Positions 39,899 to 53,080 of a DNA stretch of 64,000 nucleotides are shown here, one piece after another. Location: the NCBI RefSeq assembly GCF_000321225.1, contig NW_004451005.1:1211991-1275990 (forward strand). The letters are read 5' to 3'. Within the stretch, counting starts at the first letter, position 1, and each line of letters opens with the position of its first letter. Below the pieces are notes generated by a model, which saw only the letters and a list, made by a program, of their open reading frames with translations, searched no databases and was not told the DNA's origin. The DNA is from Odobenus rosmarus divergens. Lineage: Eukaryota > Chordata > Mammalia > Carnivora > Odobenidae. A program made the position numbers and the translations under genes.

Positions 39899-40456
39899 TA
39901 GTACATTTTTTTCCTCTCAGCTACATAAAGTTTTTTTCTAAAGTTATAACTAAGTATCTAACAAGAATAATTATCTAATTGAGCAATTTTTTAAAAGCAG
40001 TTTAACTACTGGAAAATGAAAGTTCCTTCTAGGAAAAGACATGTAAGTAAAATATATATTCTGACATTAAATAATAGTGGCCACTCATTATCTAACAAGA
40101 CTCATTCTGAATTCCAGACATTGGCCCACTTATTTATTTCAGCAGTATTTGGTAAAATCAGTTTCTAGTACTGAAAGTTTATTTCTTGGGAGAAGCATTA
40201 TAATGGAGTTGAATGTTTATTTAGGGTATATTTCTCTGTTCAACATTCTTTTCTGTCTCAGCTGGTATTAAAAAGTACATATTCAGTGTTATTAAAGGAA
40301 AATTATTAAAAATAGATCTGATTTCATAGCGCAGTTGTTTACAGACCCAGGAGCAAGGTGGCTTATTTCATATACTCATTTATTGTTGCTCTGTTTATTA
40401 CGGCTAACTTATTAGATGGAATTCTGAATTGTTCATTTGAAACCTGTGATTTGTGA

Positions 40457-40601
40457 GTCCCTGCATAGGGGCTCCTTGCTCAGCGGGGAGCCTGCTTCTC
40501 CCTCTGCCTGCCCCTCCCCCTGCTTGTGCTCCCTCTGTCTGTCTCTTCCTCTCTCTCTCTGACAAATAAATGGCATCTTTGAAAAAAAAAAAAGAAAGAA
40601 A
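40457..40601 (+). mobile_element. 5'-truncated Can-SINE
   Basis: Lacks the tRNA-like head. It begins near the ggggctccttgctcagcggg portion and keeps the CT-rich body and tail. An 18-bp duplication, gaaacctgtgatttgtga, flanks it at 40439-40456 and 40602-40619. Confidence 0.92.
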
Positions 40602-40612
40602 GAAACCTGTGA

Positions 40613-40720
40613 TTTGTGACAACATGGATGAACCTCAAGGGCCTTGTAGTAAAAGAAATAAACCAAAGACAAATACTGCATGGTATCACTTACATGAGGA
40701 ATCTTAAACAAACAAAACCA
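40613..40720 (+). mobile_element. Short L1 3' fragment adjoining the truncated SINE
   Basis: The text ttgtgacaacatggatgaac ... gacaaatactgcatggtatc ... aaaccaaaac matches the end of L1 ORF2/3' UTR. A third copy of the target site (gaaacctgtgatt, 40721-40733) closes it, so this insertion preceded the SINE. Confidence 0.7.
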
Positions 40721-43282
40721 GAAACCTGTGATTCATAATCAGTACTCTTTTTTTGACATATCCTAAGAAAAAATGAGTAGGTTTGCAAAATATTTTTTTA
40801 ATTACAAAAATAAGGCTTTGTGAAAACAAGTTAATCTAATTGTGCTTATTTTTGCTAACGTTATGAAAGAATGTGAAGTATAATTTATACCTATTTTTAA
40901 ATAATTTTTCAAATTGTATTCATGGCATTATTTTTCTGTTTCAGAGATCACAGTGGAATATTCCATTATTGATACTAAAGTCTGATGCTTCTTTCTCCCC
41001 ATTTTATCTTTCTTTCCCTCTTCCTGTTTCTTATTTTCATCATGGCTCTCTTCCTCCTTATGACCTGCCCCCTCCCAGTCTTGCAAAATACTAGCTTCTT
41101 ACTACAAACTGGTCCTTCCAAATTGGGACTAAAATATTGAACCTTACTGAGTCATCTAGATTTGCCTTTGTGAAATTAGAGGATTATTTTGGAAAGATTC
41201 TTTCAAGTTACATTTTAACTTCACAATGTATAATCTGCTTTAATAGAAAAAAGATTTTGTTTGGACATTGAAAAAATTATTGAAAAAATTGTAAAACTTT
41301 CAGGTCCAATCTTCTGTCCTGGTCAGCTCCCCTGCCTACATTCCCCAGAATTGAAGGGAAACTTACTTTCTGTAGAAATTGAACTGGAGGGTTCTAGATT
41401 CAGGAATACCTGGCATAGTAAAGGATAGGCCTTTCATTAAAGGGATTACGTGGAAATTTATATACTGATTGTTGAAATTTAACAGCCTCATTGTTCTGTT
41501 TATCTCTAAGAACCCTAAGCCAGGCACTAAATGAAAGTCTACTTACTGCAGCTCCTTTCTTCTATTGTGTTTCCAGAATACGCATCAACCAAACATACAT
41601 TTTCTGATACAAAATTAGATCATAACTCTGTAGATGCTGAATGACCACAAAGAAAGGACCTATTAATAGAGATTTTCTATGTCTACCATGAAAAAGCTGT
41701 CTCACTACCAGATCACCCTTTGATTAAGTCCAGTAATTAAAAAAACCCTGCTAATGCTTACAGAGCTTCCAGTAATTTACTCTTAAATACGAACAGATAG
41801 CCAGATATCCAGACATTTGAGGAAAGCCTCCAGTCTCTCTTTTTTTTGAAAAGAGCCTTGAAACCAAGCAACAGAAGACAGGGTTATTAAAGTCATTTAG
41901 AGAAATATCCTACAAGATGTTTGCATAATTTTTTAAATCATGAGTCATGTTTTAAGTACACTTCTGGAATTCACTGCTTAAAGTAATTCCTTTCTTAGTG
42001 TTGATGAAAATTAACTCTTGTTAATCACCATAGATGGAAAGTATCTTTCTGTGGTTAACCTCTAGAAATAAGTTGGAAGCTTTGTATATAATCTGGTAAA
42101 GTGAACAAAACATGAAGTCTTTAAAAACCTGGTACTGCTTAATCATAGCCTAGGATTAGGGTGTCAGTCATCTCTCAGATAAAGACAGGGTCTTTCACTA
42201 GATCCAGCAAGCATCAGAAAAAGGAGAAATGCTACTTCATTCTTGAGAGTGGTCATTATAATGATACTCACCATTATAGCCATCATTAAAGATTTGGTTT
42301 AGATATTGTGATAGTGAATATGTTAAGTTTTTCTAGTATACCAACCTGATAGTAAGTTGTATGTATTTCAAGAATAGGATTAGGGGTGGGTTTTGAAGAG
42401 TAGAGTAAAACATCCACAGGTTCTAAGATAAGAAAGGCAATTAAAGTAATTTGAATTTTAGACCAGAGGAGGAATTTTTGGTTACAAAAACACCTTCCTT
42501 AGTTAAAGACCTCAGGAGTTTAGATCATGGTAGAAGGACTGTTGGCTCAGTCTTTTGTGAATAAACTTCTTATTTACCTCTAATGTAAATTTTCTTCTGT
42601 TACATGCTGTGTTATCTTTTCTTAATTTATATTTCTAGGGTCAAAAGGGGAGACTTTATGATAACAATTTCAATTCATCAGAAATACATAACAATTGTAA
42701 CTTGTAGTTGCATGTAATAACAGAACCCCAAAATACATGGACCAAAACCTGACCAAATTGAAGAGGAAAAAAAAAAAGACAATTCGGTAATAATAGTTTG
42801 AGACTTAAATATCTAGCTTTCAACAATTGATAGAAAAAGTAGGAAGAAGACCAATAAGGAAATAAAATACTTATAAACAATCAGACCTGGTAGACATGTA
42901 CAGAATACTCCACTTAACAATAGGAGAAGATATGTTCTTCTCAGTAGTACATGTAACATTCTTCAGGAGAGAGCTTATTCTTGACCATAAAACAAGCTTC
43001 AACTAATTTAAAAGGATTGAAATCATACAAAGTATGTTATTTAACCACAAAGGAATAGAATTTGAGATCAATGACAGAAATTTAGAAAATTCATAAGTAC
43101 ATAGAAATTAACACACTCCTGCATAACCAGTGAATTAAAGACAAAAATCACAAAGGAAATTAGAAAATACTGTGAGATGAATGAAAGCAAAAATACAAGA
43201 TACCAAAACAGATGGGCTGCAGCTAAAGCCGTGCTTAGAGGGAAATTTATAGCTGAAACACCTTTATTATAAAAGAAGAAAG

Positions 43283-43474
43283 AGGGTTGCCTGGGTGGCT
43301 CACATGGTTAAGCATCTACCATGGGTTCAGGTTGTCCCTGGGATCAAGCCCCTCATCGGGCTACCTGCTCAGTGGGGAGTCTGCTTCTCCCTCTCCCTCT
43401 GCCCCTCCCCCCACTTATTCTCTCTCTGTTTCACTCTCTCTCAAATGAATAAATAAAATCTTAAAAAAAAGAAA
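43283..43474 (+). mobile_element. Can-SINE inside L1
   Basis: Head gggttgcctgggtggctcac, CT-rich body, tail caaatgaataaataaaatct. Inserted in L1 ORF2-like sequence. Confidence 0.9.
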
Positions 43475-43481
43475 AAGAGAC

Positions 43482-43619
43482 TCAAAAAACAACACAAACT
43501 ATAAATTGGTTCTTTGAAAAGATACCAAATTAACAGAATTAAAGATATCAAAATTAAATTTTGATGAATTAATCAAAAAACACAAACTATAGCTTCATTC
43601 TTTGAAAAGATACCAAATT
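43482..43619 (+). repeat. Local ~90-bp tandem duplication within L1
   Basis: The phrase cacaaactat followed by ttctttgaaaagatacca occurs at about 43493-43531 and again at 43581-43619, each preceded by tcaaaaaac. The second copy is cut by the antisense SINE. Confidence 0.7.
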
Positions 43620-43802
43620 TTTTTTTTAAAGATTTTATTTATTTACTTGAGAGAGACCGAGAGAGAACATGAGCAGGGGTGGGGGGAGCAGAGGGAGAAG
43701 CAGACTCCCCACTGAGCAGGGAGCCCAATGTGGGGTTCCATCCCAGGATCATGACCAGAGCTAAAGGCAGACGCTTAACCCACTGAGCTGCCCAGGCACC
43801 CC
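43617..43802 (-). mobile_element. Can-SINE inside L1, antisense
   Basis: Poly-T and tail complement at left, GA-rich body, head complement gagctgcccaggcacccc at right. Inserted in the same L1 as the sense copy 145 bp upstream. Confidence 0.92.
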
Positions 43803-44852
43803 AAAAAGATATTAAAATTATTAGCTAAACTGATCAAAATAAAAAAAGAAGAGTCAAATTACTAAAATCAGAAATGAAAGGAAGGTTATTACTACTGACC
43901 TTTTAGAAATAGAAAGGATTAAAGGGGAAGGCAATAAATAAATGTATGCCGACAAATTTGGTAACTTAGATGAAATGGACAGAAGTCTCAGAAAGGCACA
44001 AACGACTGAACTTTACTCAAGTAGACATAGAAAATGCAAATAGACCAATAATAAATAAAGAGATATAATTAGCAATAAACTTCCCACAAAGAAAAGCCCA
44101 GGCTCAGATGGCCTCACTGCTGAATTTTCTAAACATTTAAAGAAGAATTAATGCTATTTCTTCACAAATTCTTCCAAACTTTAGGAGGAATACTTCTTAA
44201 ATTGTTTGTTGAGGCCAGTTTTACCTTGATACCAAAACAAGACAAAGATATTGCAAAACTGTAGACCAATATCTCTTATGAATATAGATACAAATACTCA
44301 ATAAAGTACTGGCAAACCAAATCCAGCAACATCTAAAAAGGATTATACACCATTACCAGAAGGGATTTATCCCAGAATGCAGTTAGCTTAACATGGGAAA
44401 ATCAGTTGATACAATAATCATATCAGTAGAATAAAAGCCAAAACTGGTAGTCATCTCAGTAGATGGTGAAAAAACATTTGACAAAATCTAATACTCTTTC
44501 ATGATAAAAACACTCAAAAAACTAGGAATGACGACCCAAAGTATCTGTGAAAAACCCACAATGAACATCACATTTAATGGTGAAAGACTGAATGCTTTTC
44601 CCCTGATATCAGGAACATGTCCATTCTTGCCACTTCTGTTTAGCACTGCATTAAAGATTCTAGCTAGGACAGCTGGACAAGAAAAATAAAAGGCATCCCA
44701 ATTCAGAAGGAAGAATTAAGACTATTTCTATTTAAAGATGCCATTATCTTGTATAGAAAAAAAGCATAAGAAATCCACTAAAAAACTGTTAGAACTAACA
44801 TGAGTTCAGCAAGATTGCAGGGAATAAGATCAATATATAAAAAATCAGTTGT

Positions 44853-44951
44853 GGGGTGCTTGGCTGGCTCATTTAGTGGAGTATGTGACTCTTGATCTTG
44901 AGTCATGAGTTCAAGCCCACATTGGATATAGAGCTTACTTAAAAAAAAAAT
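44853..44951 (+). mobile_element. Can-SINE, short-tail subfamily, inside L1
   Basis: Head ggggtgcttggctggctcat, gagttcaagcccacattgg, short tail ending in A run; interrupts L1 ORF2-like sequence between aaaaatcagtt and ttgtatttatacactag. Confidence 0.85.
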
Positions 44952-46016
44952 TGTATTTATACACTAGTAATGAACAATGTGAAGATTAAGGTAATGGTTT
45001 CATTTATAGTAGTATCTTTATGGCAGTTTATAAAAAGAATTAAATGCTTGGAAATAAACTTAACAAAAGAAGCAAAAACCTTATACTCTGAAGACTGTAA
45101 ATTGGTGGGTAGGTGTAGGACTCGGAAGTGACTGCTAATGTGTATGGGATTTTTCAGGGTGGTTTGTGAAAATGTCCTGAACTTGATTGTTGTGATGCTT
45201 GTACAAACCTATGAATATACTAAAAACCGTTTCATTGTACATGTTGAGTCCATTTTGTGGTATGTGAATTATATCTCAATAAAACTGTTATTAAAAAAAT
45301 AGACTAGCTGACTTAATATGCTTAGATTTTTTGGCCTTTAGTTTAGATTAAAGCAATCTAAAATGAAAAATTCCCTACCTAAACCCTCATTTCTTACAAT
45401 TAAATTGTATTAAATGTTGAAGATGGCCACGTATGTGGATTTTTTGTGTCTTTTGTATTTTCCAGTTGTTACATTTAGCTATATTTTCTGACCAGTTTTC
45501 TAACTTACATCTCTTTGTGTTTTGTAAATAATATACAAGAGCATTTTGTCATGTCATCAACTATATAAAAGAATGACTATAACTGATCTATCAACTCAAG
45601 GTATACTCTTGATGAAATTCATGAAGAGGAAAAGTGTTAATGAAACATGCATTACTCTAGGAAACATGAGCAATAATAGCCTGTTCTTTCTTTCAACCTA
45701 ATCTGTGTGCCTGTGCATTAACTGTCCAAACAGAAAATTTGTACCACCAGTCACTTTCATCCCCATTTAGCTCGGAGACTTTTTTCATGTGAAAATATTT
45801 TAAATTCAGTTTTTTAGCCAACTGTATCTTAGAGAAAGCACATCTACAATAGGCCAGTAGTCCAGAACTAACTGATTGTTGACCCTAGTGTGATTGATAT
45901 CAGTGTCATAGTCTTCAACCATGTTTCTTCTTTATCATAGTAGACAGGTGAGAGATTTAAACAAATTACCATCCTGTATGTTCAGAAGGACTTACCTGCC
46001 AATATTTTTCTGTTCC

Positions 46017-46059
46017 TGTGTGTGTGTGTGTGTGTATCATACACACACACACACACACA
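46017..46059. repeat. TG/CA perfect inverted repeat
   Basis: A run of TG (46017-46035) is followed by atcat and a run of AC (46041-46060). The 21-bp arms 46017-46037 and 46039-46059 are exact reverse complements around a single C at 46038. Confidence 0.95.
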
Positions 46060-46591
46060 CAGACACATATACAATCTTTTTGATGTAAGGAAATGAAAAA
46101 AACTCACTACAGAAACTGGGGATTCCCCCTTATGTTGCCTACTATTCAAAAATAGTGTTTGAGAGTCTTAATGAAATGAAAGGATTTCAAATAGCTCAGC
46201 TTCTCTCAGCATTTATTTTTATTTTTGACATGTTGATGTGAATTTATAGGTTCCTTAATTTTCTGAGTGCTCATACCTTTAAAAGAGTTTTAAAGTATAT
46301 AAGGTTAAGAGTTCAACTGAAAGAACTATAAATCTGAATGGTAATCTTTGGAGCCTAATACTTACAAATCTAGATTTACAGGTCATTTTCTAATTTCTTC
46401 CATTTCTGCCTTTCATTGACATGGTTACAGTCACATATTTTTGATTTCCTTATATTCCAGTGTATCATTTTCCCAGAGGAAACTATGGCATGTCACTTTG
46501 TCTCTTTTAAGAGTTCCCCCCCACTTCCCTCTCTTAAAAAAAAAGGGAAGGAAGAAGAGGAGAAAAGAAAGAAAGTAAAGTGGGGGGGGGC

Positions 46592-46787
46592 GGGGCACCT
46601 GGGTGGCTCAGTCAGTTAAGCATTCAACTCCTGATTTCGGCTCAGGTTATGATCTCAAGGTGTGAGATCAAGCCCTGCATCACACTCTGGGCTGGGCATG
46701 GAGCCTGCTTAAGATTCTCTGTCTCCCTCTCCGCCTCCCCACACCCCTTCCTTTCTCTCTCCCCTTCTCTAAAAAAGAAAAAAAAAT
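46592..46787 (+). mobile_element. Can-SINE
   Basis: Head ggggcacctgggtggctcag, body with aagattctctgtctccctct, A-rich end. Preceded by a purine-rich run and a run of eight G (46582-46589). Confidence 0.9.
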
Positions 46788-48020
46788 AGTCACTTCCTTG
46801 TTTTTAGCTGAGATATTTAGATGAGTATGCTCATCTAAAATTACCAAGTACTTCAGAGTTCTACTTAAGTTTTCCCATCAAGATTGATATAGTTCTACAG
46901 TATAAGGTATAAGAGACTTGGAGCAAAGTCAAAGTAACCAGTACTTAGAGGAGCCCAGTGGATAACAGATTTAAGGTGAGGTTTTGTCATCATGACTTTC
47001 ATTTACTATCAGATGTAGCATGAGAGATTTATTTCAGAGACATTACTGTGTGTGAGACACTAAAATAAAGTGTTGAAAATATCAACTGTTTGAAAGCTTA
47101 GTCTATGACATAATCCCTGTATCATTCTGAAAAGGATTTTAGGTGGCTGCTTCTGAAAGTAGCAAGTACAGCTGAAGATGTACATTTCTGTATTTCTAGA
47201 GTTTTTTCAAAAACATTTCATGTCACTCTTTCATCTTCTATATATAGTTTATATATATTAAATATATAAATTAGCATTCAGCAGAAGAGGACACATTATT
47301 TTAGTTGTACACATTCTTTTATGCAGAACACAGATGACCTTTGATTTCATTGCATTAATAAAAATAGTTTAAAATGAAACTGCAGTTTTGGTAAGAGTGA
47401 TAGAAAATATAGAAGTTACAATGATAGAAAGGCTTTTCAGAAAATATAAGAAAAAATATGTTTTTTAACAGCTTTATTGAGATATAATTAACCTACAGTA
47501 AACTGCACATTAAAGTACATGATTTGGTCAGTTTCTATGTTATCCTGAAGATATTATAATCAAGATCATTATCATATCTATCACCCTCTGAAGTTTTCTC
47601 CATCTCTTTGTCATCCCTCCTCTCCCTATTCCCAAACAACCACTCTGATCTCTTCATTTGTCACTATAGGTTAGTTTGCATATTCTCAGGTTTAATATAA
47701 ATGGACTCATGCAGTATGTGGGAGGGTTTGGGCCTGGTTTCTTAGATATTTATCGTGTTACTGTGTGTATTAGTATTTGATTTCTTTTCATTGCTAAGTA
47801 GTATTCCCTTGTATTGATACAACACAGTTTGCTTATCCATTCATCTCTTGATGGACATTTGGGTTGTTTTATAGTTTTTGGCTATTACAAATAATGCTGC
47901 TATGAGCATTCATGTGCAGTGTTTTTATGGACATATGTTTTATTTGAGGTCAATACTCAGTAGTGGAATGGCTGAATCATATGGTAGGTGTATATTTAAC
48001 TTTTTAAAAAACCACCGAGG

Positions 48021-48212
48021 GGGGCACCTGGGTGGCTCAGTTATTTAAGTGGCTGTCTTCGGCTCAAGTCATGATCCCAGAGTCCCAGGATCAAGTTCTG
48101 CATCAGGTTTCCAGCTCAGCAGGGAGTCTGCTTCTCCCTCTGACCCTCTCCCCTCTCATGCTCTCTCTCACTCTCTCTCAAATAAATAAATAAAATCTTT
48201 AAAAAAAAAAAA
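48021..48212 (+). mobile_element. Can-SINE inside antisense L1
   Basis: Head ggggcacctgggtggctcag, CT-rich body, (AAAT)n and poly-A. Imperfect target duplication aaaaccaccgagg / aaacccaccaggg. Confidence 0.92.
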
Positions 48213-48313
48213 AAACCCACCAGGGTTCATTTTACCAGCTATATAGGATAGTCCTGGTTCCTCCAAATACCCACCAATACTTGGCATGGTCAGTCTTTTT
48301 AAATTTTAGTCTT

Positions 48314-48522
48314 GGGATGCCTAGGTGGCTCAGTGGTTAAGTGGCCAACTCTTGATTTCCACTCAGATGATGGTCTCAGGGTCCTGGGATCGAGCCCTGT
48401 GTGGGACTCCATGCTCAGAAGGCAGTCTGCTCAGGGATTCTCCCTCTCCCTCTGCCCCTCCCCTGCTCACGTGCCTGTGCTCTTCTCTCTCTCTCTCAAA
48501 TAAATCTTTAAAAACATAGAAC
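48314..48522 (+). mobile_element. Can-SINE inside antisense L1, second copy
   Basis: Head gggatgcctaggtggctcag, longer CT-rich body. Perfect 13-bp target duplication aaattttagtctt at 48301-48313 and 48523-48535. It lies about 100 bp after the previous SINE. Confidence 0.93.
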
Positions 48523-49850
48523 AAATTTTAGTCTTATAATAGGTATGTAATGGTGTCTTGTTATGGTTTTTATTTGTCTTTCCCTAGTAACTAATGGTAT
48601 TGAGCATCTTTTCATGTGCTTATTTGCTGTCCATATCTCTGTGTTGAAGAGTGTTCAAATCTTTTGTCCAATTTTTTAGTTGGGTTATATATTTTCTTAT
48701 CGTTAAGTTTTGAGATGACAGTGTATATTCTATATTGAAGTATAGAATGTGTCAATATTCTATATTAATATATGTTATATGTAACATATTGATAAAGGAT
48801 ACAAATCCTTTATTAGATATATGCTGTGCAAAGATTTTCTTGTTGTCTGTGGCTTGTCTCTTCATTCTCTTTTTGTACGTTTTTTAAGTGGAAATTATAT
48901 GTATTTAAGATATATAACATGATTTGATATTCATAGTGAAATGATTCCTGCAGTCAAGCTATTTAACATATCATCTCCTCACATAGTTACCATTTTTGTT
49001 TGTAATGAGAGTACCTGAAATCTGTCTCAGCAGATTTCTAGTATTCAGCACAGTATTATTAATTATAGTGATAGTGCCATACATTAGACCTGTAGACTTA
49101 TTCAGTCTACATAACCTTCATTCTTTTAACAATACTTTTAAGAGCAGAAATTTTAAATTTTGATGAAATTCACTTTATCAATTTGTTCTTTTGTGGATTA
49201 TACCTTTGCTGTCATATCTACATGAGTTTTTAAAGTTGAAAGTATCATTATCTCACTTATAAGTATTCTATTGGAATGATTTCTTATTAGGTAAGAGTAT
49301 AAGATACTATGCTGTCTTGCTTGCATCTTGTTGAGTTGTAAGATTTTTCATTAATTCAAAGGCGAACTCTGAGTTAAAATTATAAAATGTAAACATAAGA
49401 GCCATTTAATGTGTGCATTGGTCTCAGACTTAATTGTGGATATTTATTTAAAAGTTTTACATGACCTTATTCGGTTCTATAGTTTATTGTTAGATATTTT
49501 TTAAATTTTAGGTCTCTCAGAATGTACGGTAGTTCTTGCCGTAATTTGGTCCCGCTTTAAGCCGGCAGGGTGTTATTGTTAAAGTATTATTCCTCCTACC
49601 ACTTTATTCACTGGGTGCAGTACAGCAAATAGATTTCAGGAAACAGAACCCAGAAAAAAGATATGAAAGTACATCTGCTGCCACAAGCTTCTTTGCTTAT
49701 GAAGTATGGAATGGAAATTTTTATATGTTGGCCAACAAGAGGGAAATTAAAATCCAAAAGCCTGCTCTGACTTGCTGGGTTTCAAACATTTTCTAGTTTT
49801 AAGTTTTGTTGAAGAGTTATTTCTTCATTAGAAAGACTTTCATTGAGTAA

Positions 49851-50054
<204 letters not shown>

Positions 50055-51720
50055 TGATCTGATTTTATTTCAGCTTTATATATTGATTGAACATTTAAAC
50101 TAACTTCTTAGGGAAAAATCTATTGGGATTGATAGAAGTAGCAGGGGGTACTACTCCTCTGAAAGTTTGTAGGCATCTTAAATTCATTTTCCTAGTGAGA
50201 TTTACCGGTTATGTATTCAGTTACTATACAACACAAATTTATGGTAGGATTTTAATACAGAAATTTTTGTAGTAGTAATAGTAATGCCTTGGAATAGAAT
50301 TGATGAACCACTTCACATTACCTAGCTTTATTGTGAAATATGTGAAGCTACATTTAAGTTATATGAACTGAAACACCAATTTATCAAGTTAAATATTAAC
50401 TTACTGCATTTGTAGCCATATATACTTTCCAGGGTCATTGTGCTATTATTTAACATATGTTGTTCATGGAACATTTGCCTCATGTTCACCTGCTTCCACC
50501 TTTGTTTAAGCTTGAGCACTGATAGTAACATAACAATATGAATCTTTACTTCCTAGCGTCAACTATGGCTCAGTAAATTTGTTTGGTAGGAAAACTTCTA
50601 TTTAGAATTCAACATCAGGAAAATAATAAAATGTTAGAACTATAACATATCTTGGAAGATTTAGTTCTGGTCTCATGCCATCATTTTATAGAAGGAACTG
50701 AGAGGCCCAGAGACTGGTCCAGAGATGCTAAGTAGCAGTTGGAAGAATTTTACTCTGTTTTATATTTCAGCTCTGAATACTAGGCCAGACACTAGTCAGA
50801 ATCCTGTCTTTCATGAATGAGTCAAATTGCTTTTAGTGTTTGAAGGTCTTATCAATTTGAGCAGGAAACTAGGTAAAGCAATGTTACCACTGATGTAATG
50901 GCAGGATGGCCAGGGGTTTGATTAGTACTGTGTATTTAAGGAAGTCCCTCTGTGTAGAAGAAAAGAATTCTCAAGTTTAGGTGACAGTAAACCATATTGA
51001 CTGGTAATAGACATTCTTTTAAAACAAGCAGTGAAAATGTATATTTAAGGTACAGACATTTCATTATTCTGGAGTCAAACTATTTTATCTTCAGAGATTT
51101 CAGCTCTTTAACAATGTGAATCAAATTTATTTTTTAGAAGATTCCATGTACACACAAAAATAATGTGTTGAGAAAACAGGACAACCCCTTAACTCCATTA
51201 GGCATAGCTCAAGAGAATCATTCAACTTGTCCAGACTAGCTTATTTTAAACTTTGTGGCACTTTTCTCTTAAGGTTTCAGTCTCTCGTATTTTTATCCTT
51301 CACTAAGGAATAATCATCTTCATTCATATATTCTAATCACAATACCTAAAAAATATTCATTGAAAATGAAACCTGGCTTTCCCATCCTTTCAGCAATCAA
51401 GTTTCTTACTTGCAGTGCTGAAAAGGGAAGTGAACTTTTGCTTAACTTCATTGTTGTCAGTCTTATCTATTCTTTTTCTTCCATTGAGGAGCAATAAAGG
51501 ATCTGTGAAAAAATGATTTTGTTGCTTTTCTATGCAACATCTAAGCAAAGAAAAGCCACAAAAGATGGCAATATTAATTGAAATTGAGAAGCTACTGCAT
51601 TTTACAGTCTTTTACAGGTCTGATGTCAAATCTTACTCGCTATAATTTTTTCTCTAAGTTGAAATAGGATCCCAGTTACATTTTATATGAAATGTAAGAG
51701 TGTGGGTATGTTTGATACGC

Positions 51721-51806
51721 AGTATGTATGTGTGTGTGTATACCTATGTATATATGTATATGTGTGGTGTACATACATGTATACGTGTGTGTGTGTATAC
51801 ACACTA
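51721..51806. repeat. TG/TA alternating purine-pyrimidine microsatellite
   Basis: Mixed (TG)n, (TA)n and (AC)n runs such as gtatgtatgtgtgtgtgtat and gtgtgtgtgtgtatacacac. Confidence 0.9.
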
Positions 51807-52429
51807 TAAGGAATAGAAAGTTCTTGAATGGAGAGTGTTTATCAACAAATTTTTAAGTAATTTATATTTTTGGGAAGGAAAGCACAGTGATAATTTAATA
51901 TTGTTTAATTGAAATTTCTGTTTCATTCAAAAAGTATTTATATGCTTATACTGTGCTAAGCTCTAAGCTAGAAATGGGGAAACAGCAATAAACAGGAAAT
52001 TGTCCCTCAAGGAGCTTAACCTAAGGAGAGCAATTAAATAGGTAATAGGTGATATAATAACAGCTGTTTGATAGAATTGTTTATACTTTGATTTCTAATG
52101 TCAGTTCCATTATTCTTTCAGCTGAATAATAGAAAATTAATATCTAGTGGTGATGATTTTTCTTGGTTACCTGTAATGATAATCCCTTCTATTGTAGAAG
52201 TATGCTTAATTGTTAGCTAGTCACGTCCAAGAAGACCAAAAATTGTGAGATTAAACAATTTTAGTAACAATGTTAGCAAGAGAAAATCTATTCGTCGAAG
52301 ATGTTTGCTTGCATTAATAGACACTAATGTGTGTAATTTCACATGCTTTTTCATTTTCCCTTAAATCCTTTGAATATTATTGCTGTGCTATATGTTTTTG
52401 TTGTGTTCAGTTTTGAAAATTAAGGTAGA

Positions 52430-53080
52430 GCATAAATACGGTGAGATGCACCAAGTGTACTGCTTGCTGATTTTTGTGCTATGTATACACCCCTATAACC
52501 ACAACTTAGATTAGATAAGGAATTTTTATAGCACCTAGAAGGTTCCTTCATGCCTCCCTGGTCCATACCATACCACCATCTCAAGACGTGACCATATATA
52601 CACTTGTGTTTGACTTTTTTCCCCCTCAACATTGACTGTGAGACTCGTTCGTGTTGTTAAATCTACTCGTAGTTTATTCTTTTTCATTATATTTCATTGT
52701 AAGCCTTCAATTTGTTTATCAGTTTTTCCTGTTGATAGACACTTAGGTTTTTTTTATATTTTGGCTATTATGAATGAAGCTGCAGTGAGCCTTCCTGTAC
52801 CTAGCTTTTGGTGGATATAGGTACATACCTAGCAGTAGAATTGTTGGTTCATGGGGTGTATGCTAGCTGCAGTGGATATTGGCAAACAGTTTTCCAAAGT
52901 GGTTATATCAGTTTATACTTCTACCAGCAATAGATGAGAATTCATTTGCTCTTCACCCTTGGCAACACTTGGTATTGTCAGGTTTTTGTGGGTATTTCTT
53001 TGTTTTGTTTTGTAATTTTAGCTATTCTGGTGGGTCTATAGACCCGCTTTCTCTTGAGTATGCAGAAATTACCCTTTGGT
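52430..53080 (-). repeat. Old L1 3' fragment, antisense
   Basis: gtatacacccctataaccac, cattgtaagccttcaatttg, ttggctattatgaatgaagc and tttccaaagtggttatatca follow antisense L1 3' order. Confidence 0.65.

Larger units (their letters stand above)
42650..45300 (+). mobile_element. L1 ORF2 and 3' UTR remnant with three SINEs
   Basis: ORF2 reverse-transcriptase-region text runs from about 42660 (e.g. gctaaagccgtgcttagagg, aagaaaagcccaggctcaga, gcattaaagattctagctag) to the 3' end at about 45300 (tgaattatatctcaataaaa). It is full of stops and small deletions. Can-SINEs interrupt it at 43283, 43617 and 44853. A ~90-bp local duplication lies at 43482-43619. Confidence 0.85.
47465..49140 (-). mobile_element. 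L1 3' portion, antisense, with two SINEs
   Basis: aacagctttattgagatata, ttgctaagtagtattccctt, tgcttatccattcatctctt and ttgtctgtggcttgtctctt are in the order expected of antisense L1M 3' UTR and ORF2 end. About 48900-49140 repeats an antisense L1-like 3' motif. Two Can-SINEs split it. Confidence 0.75.
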
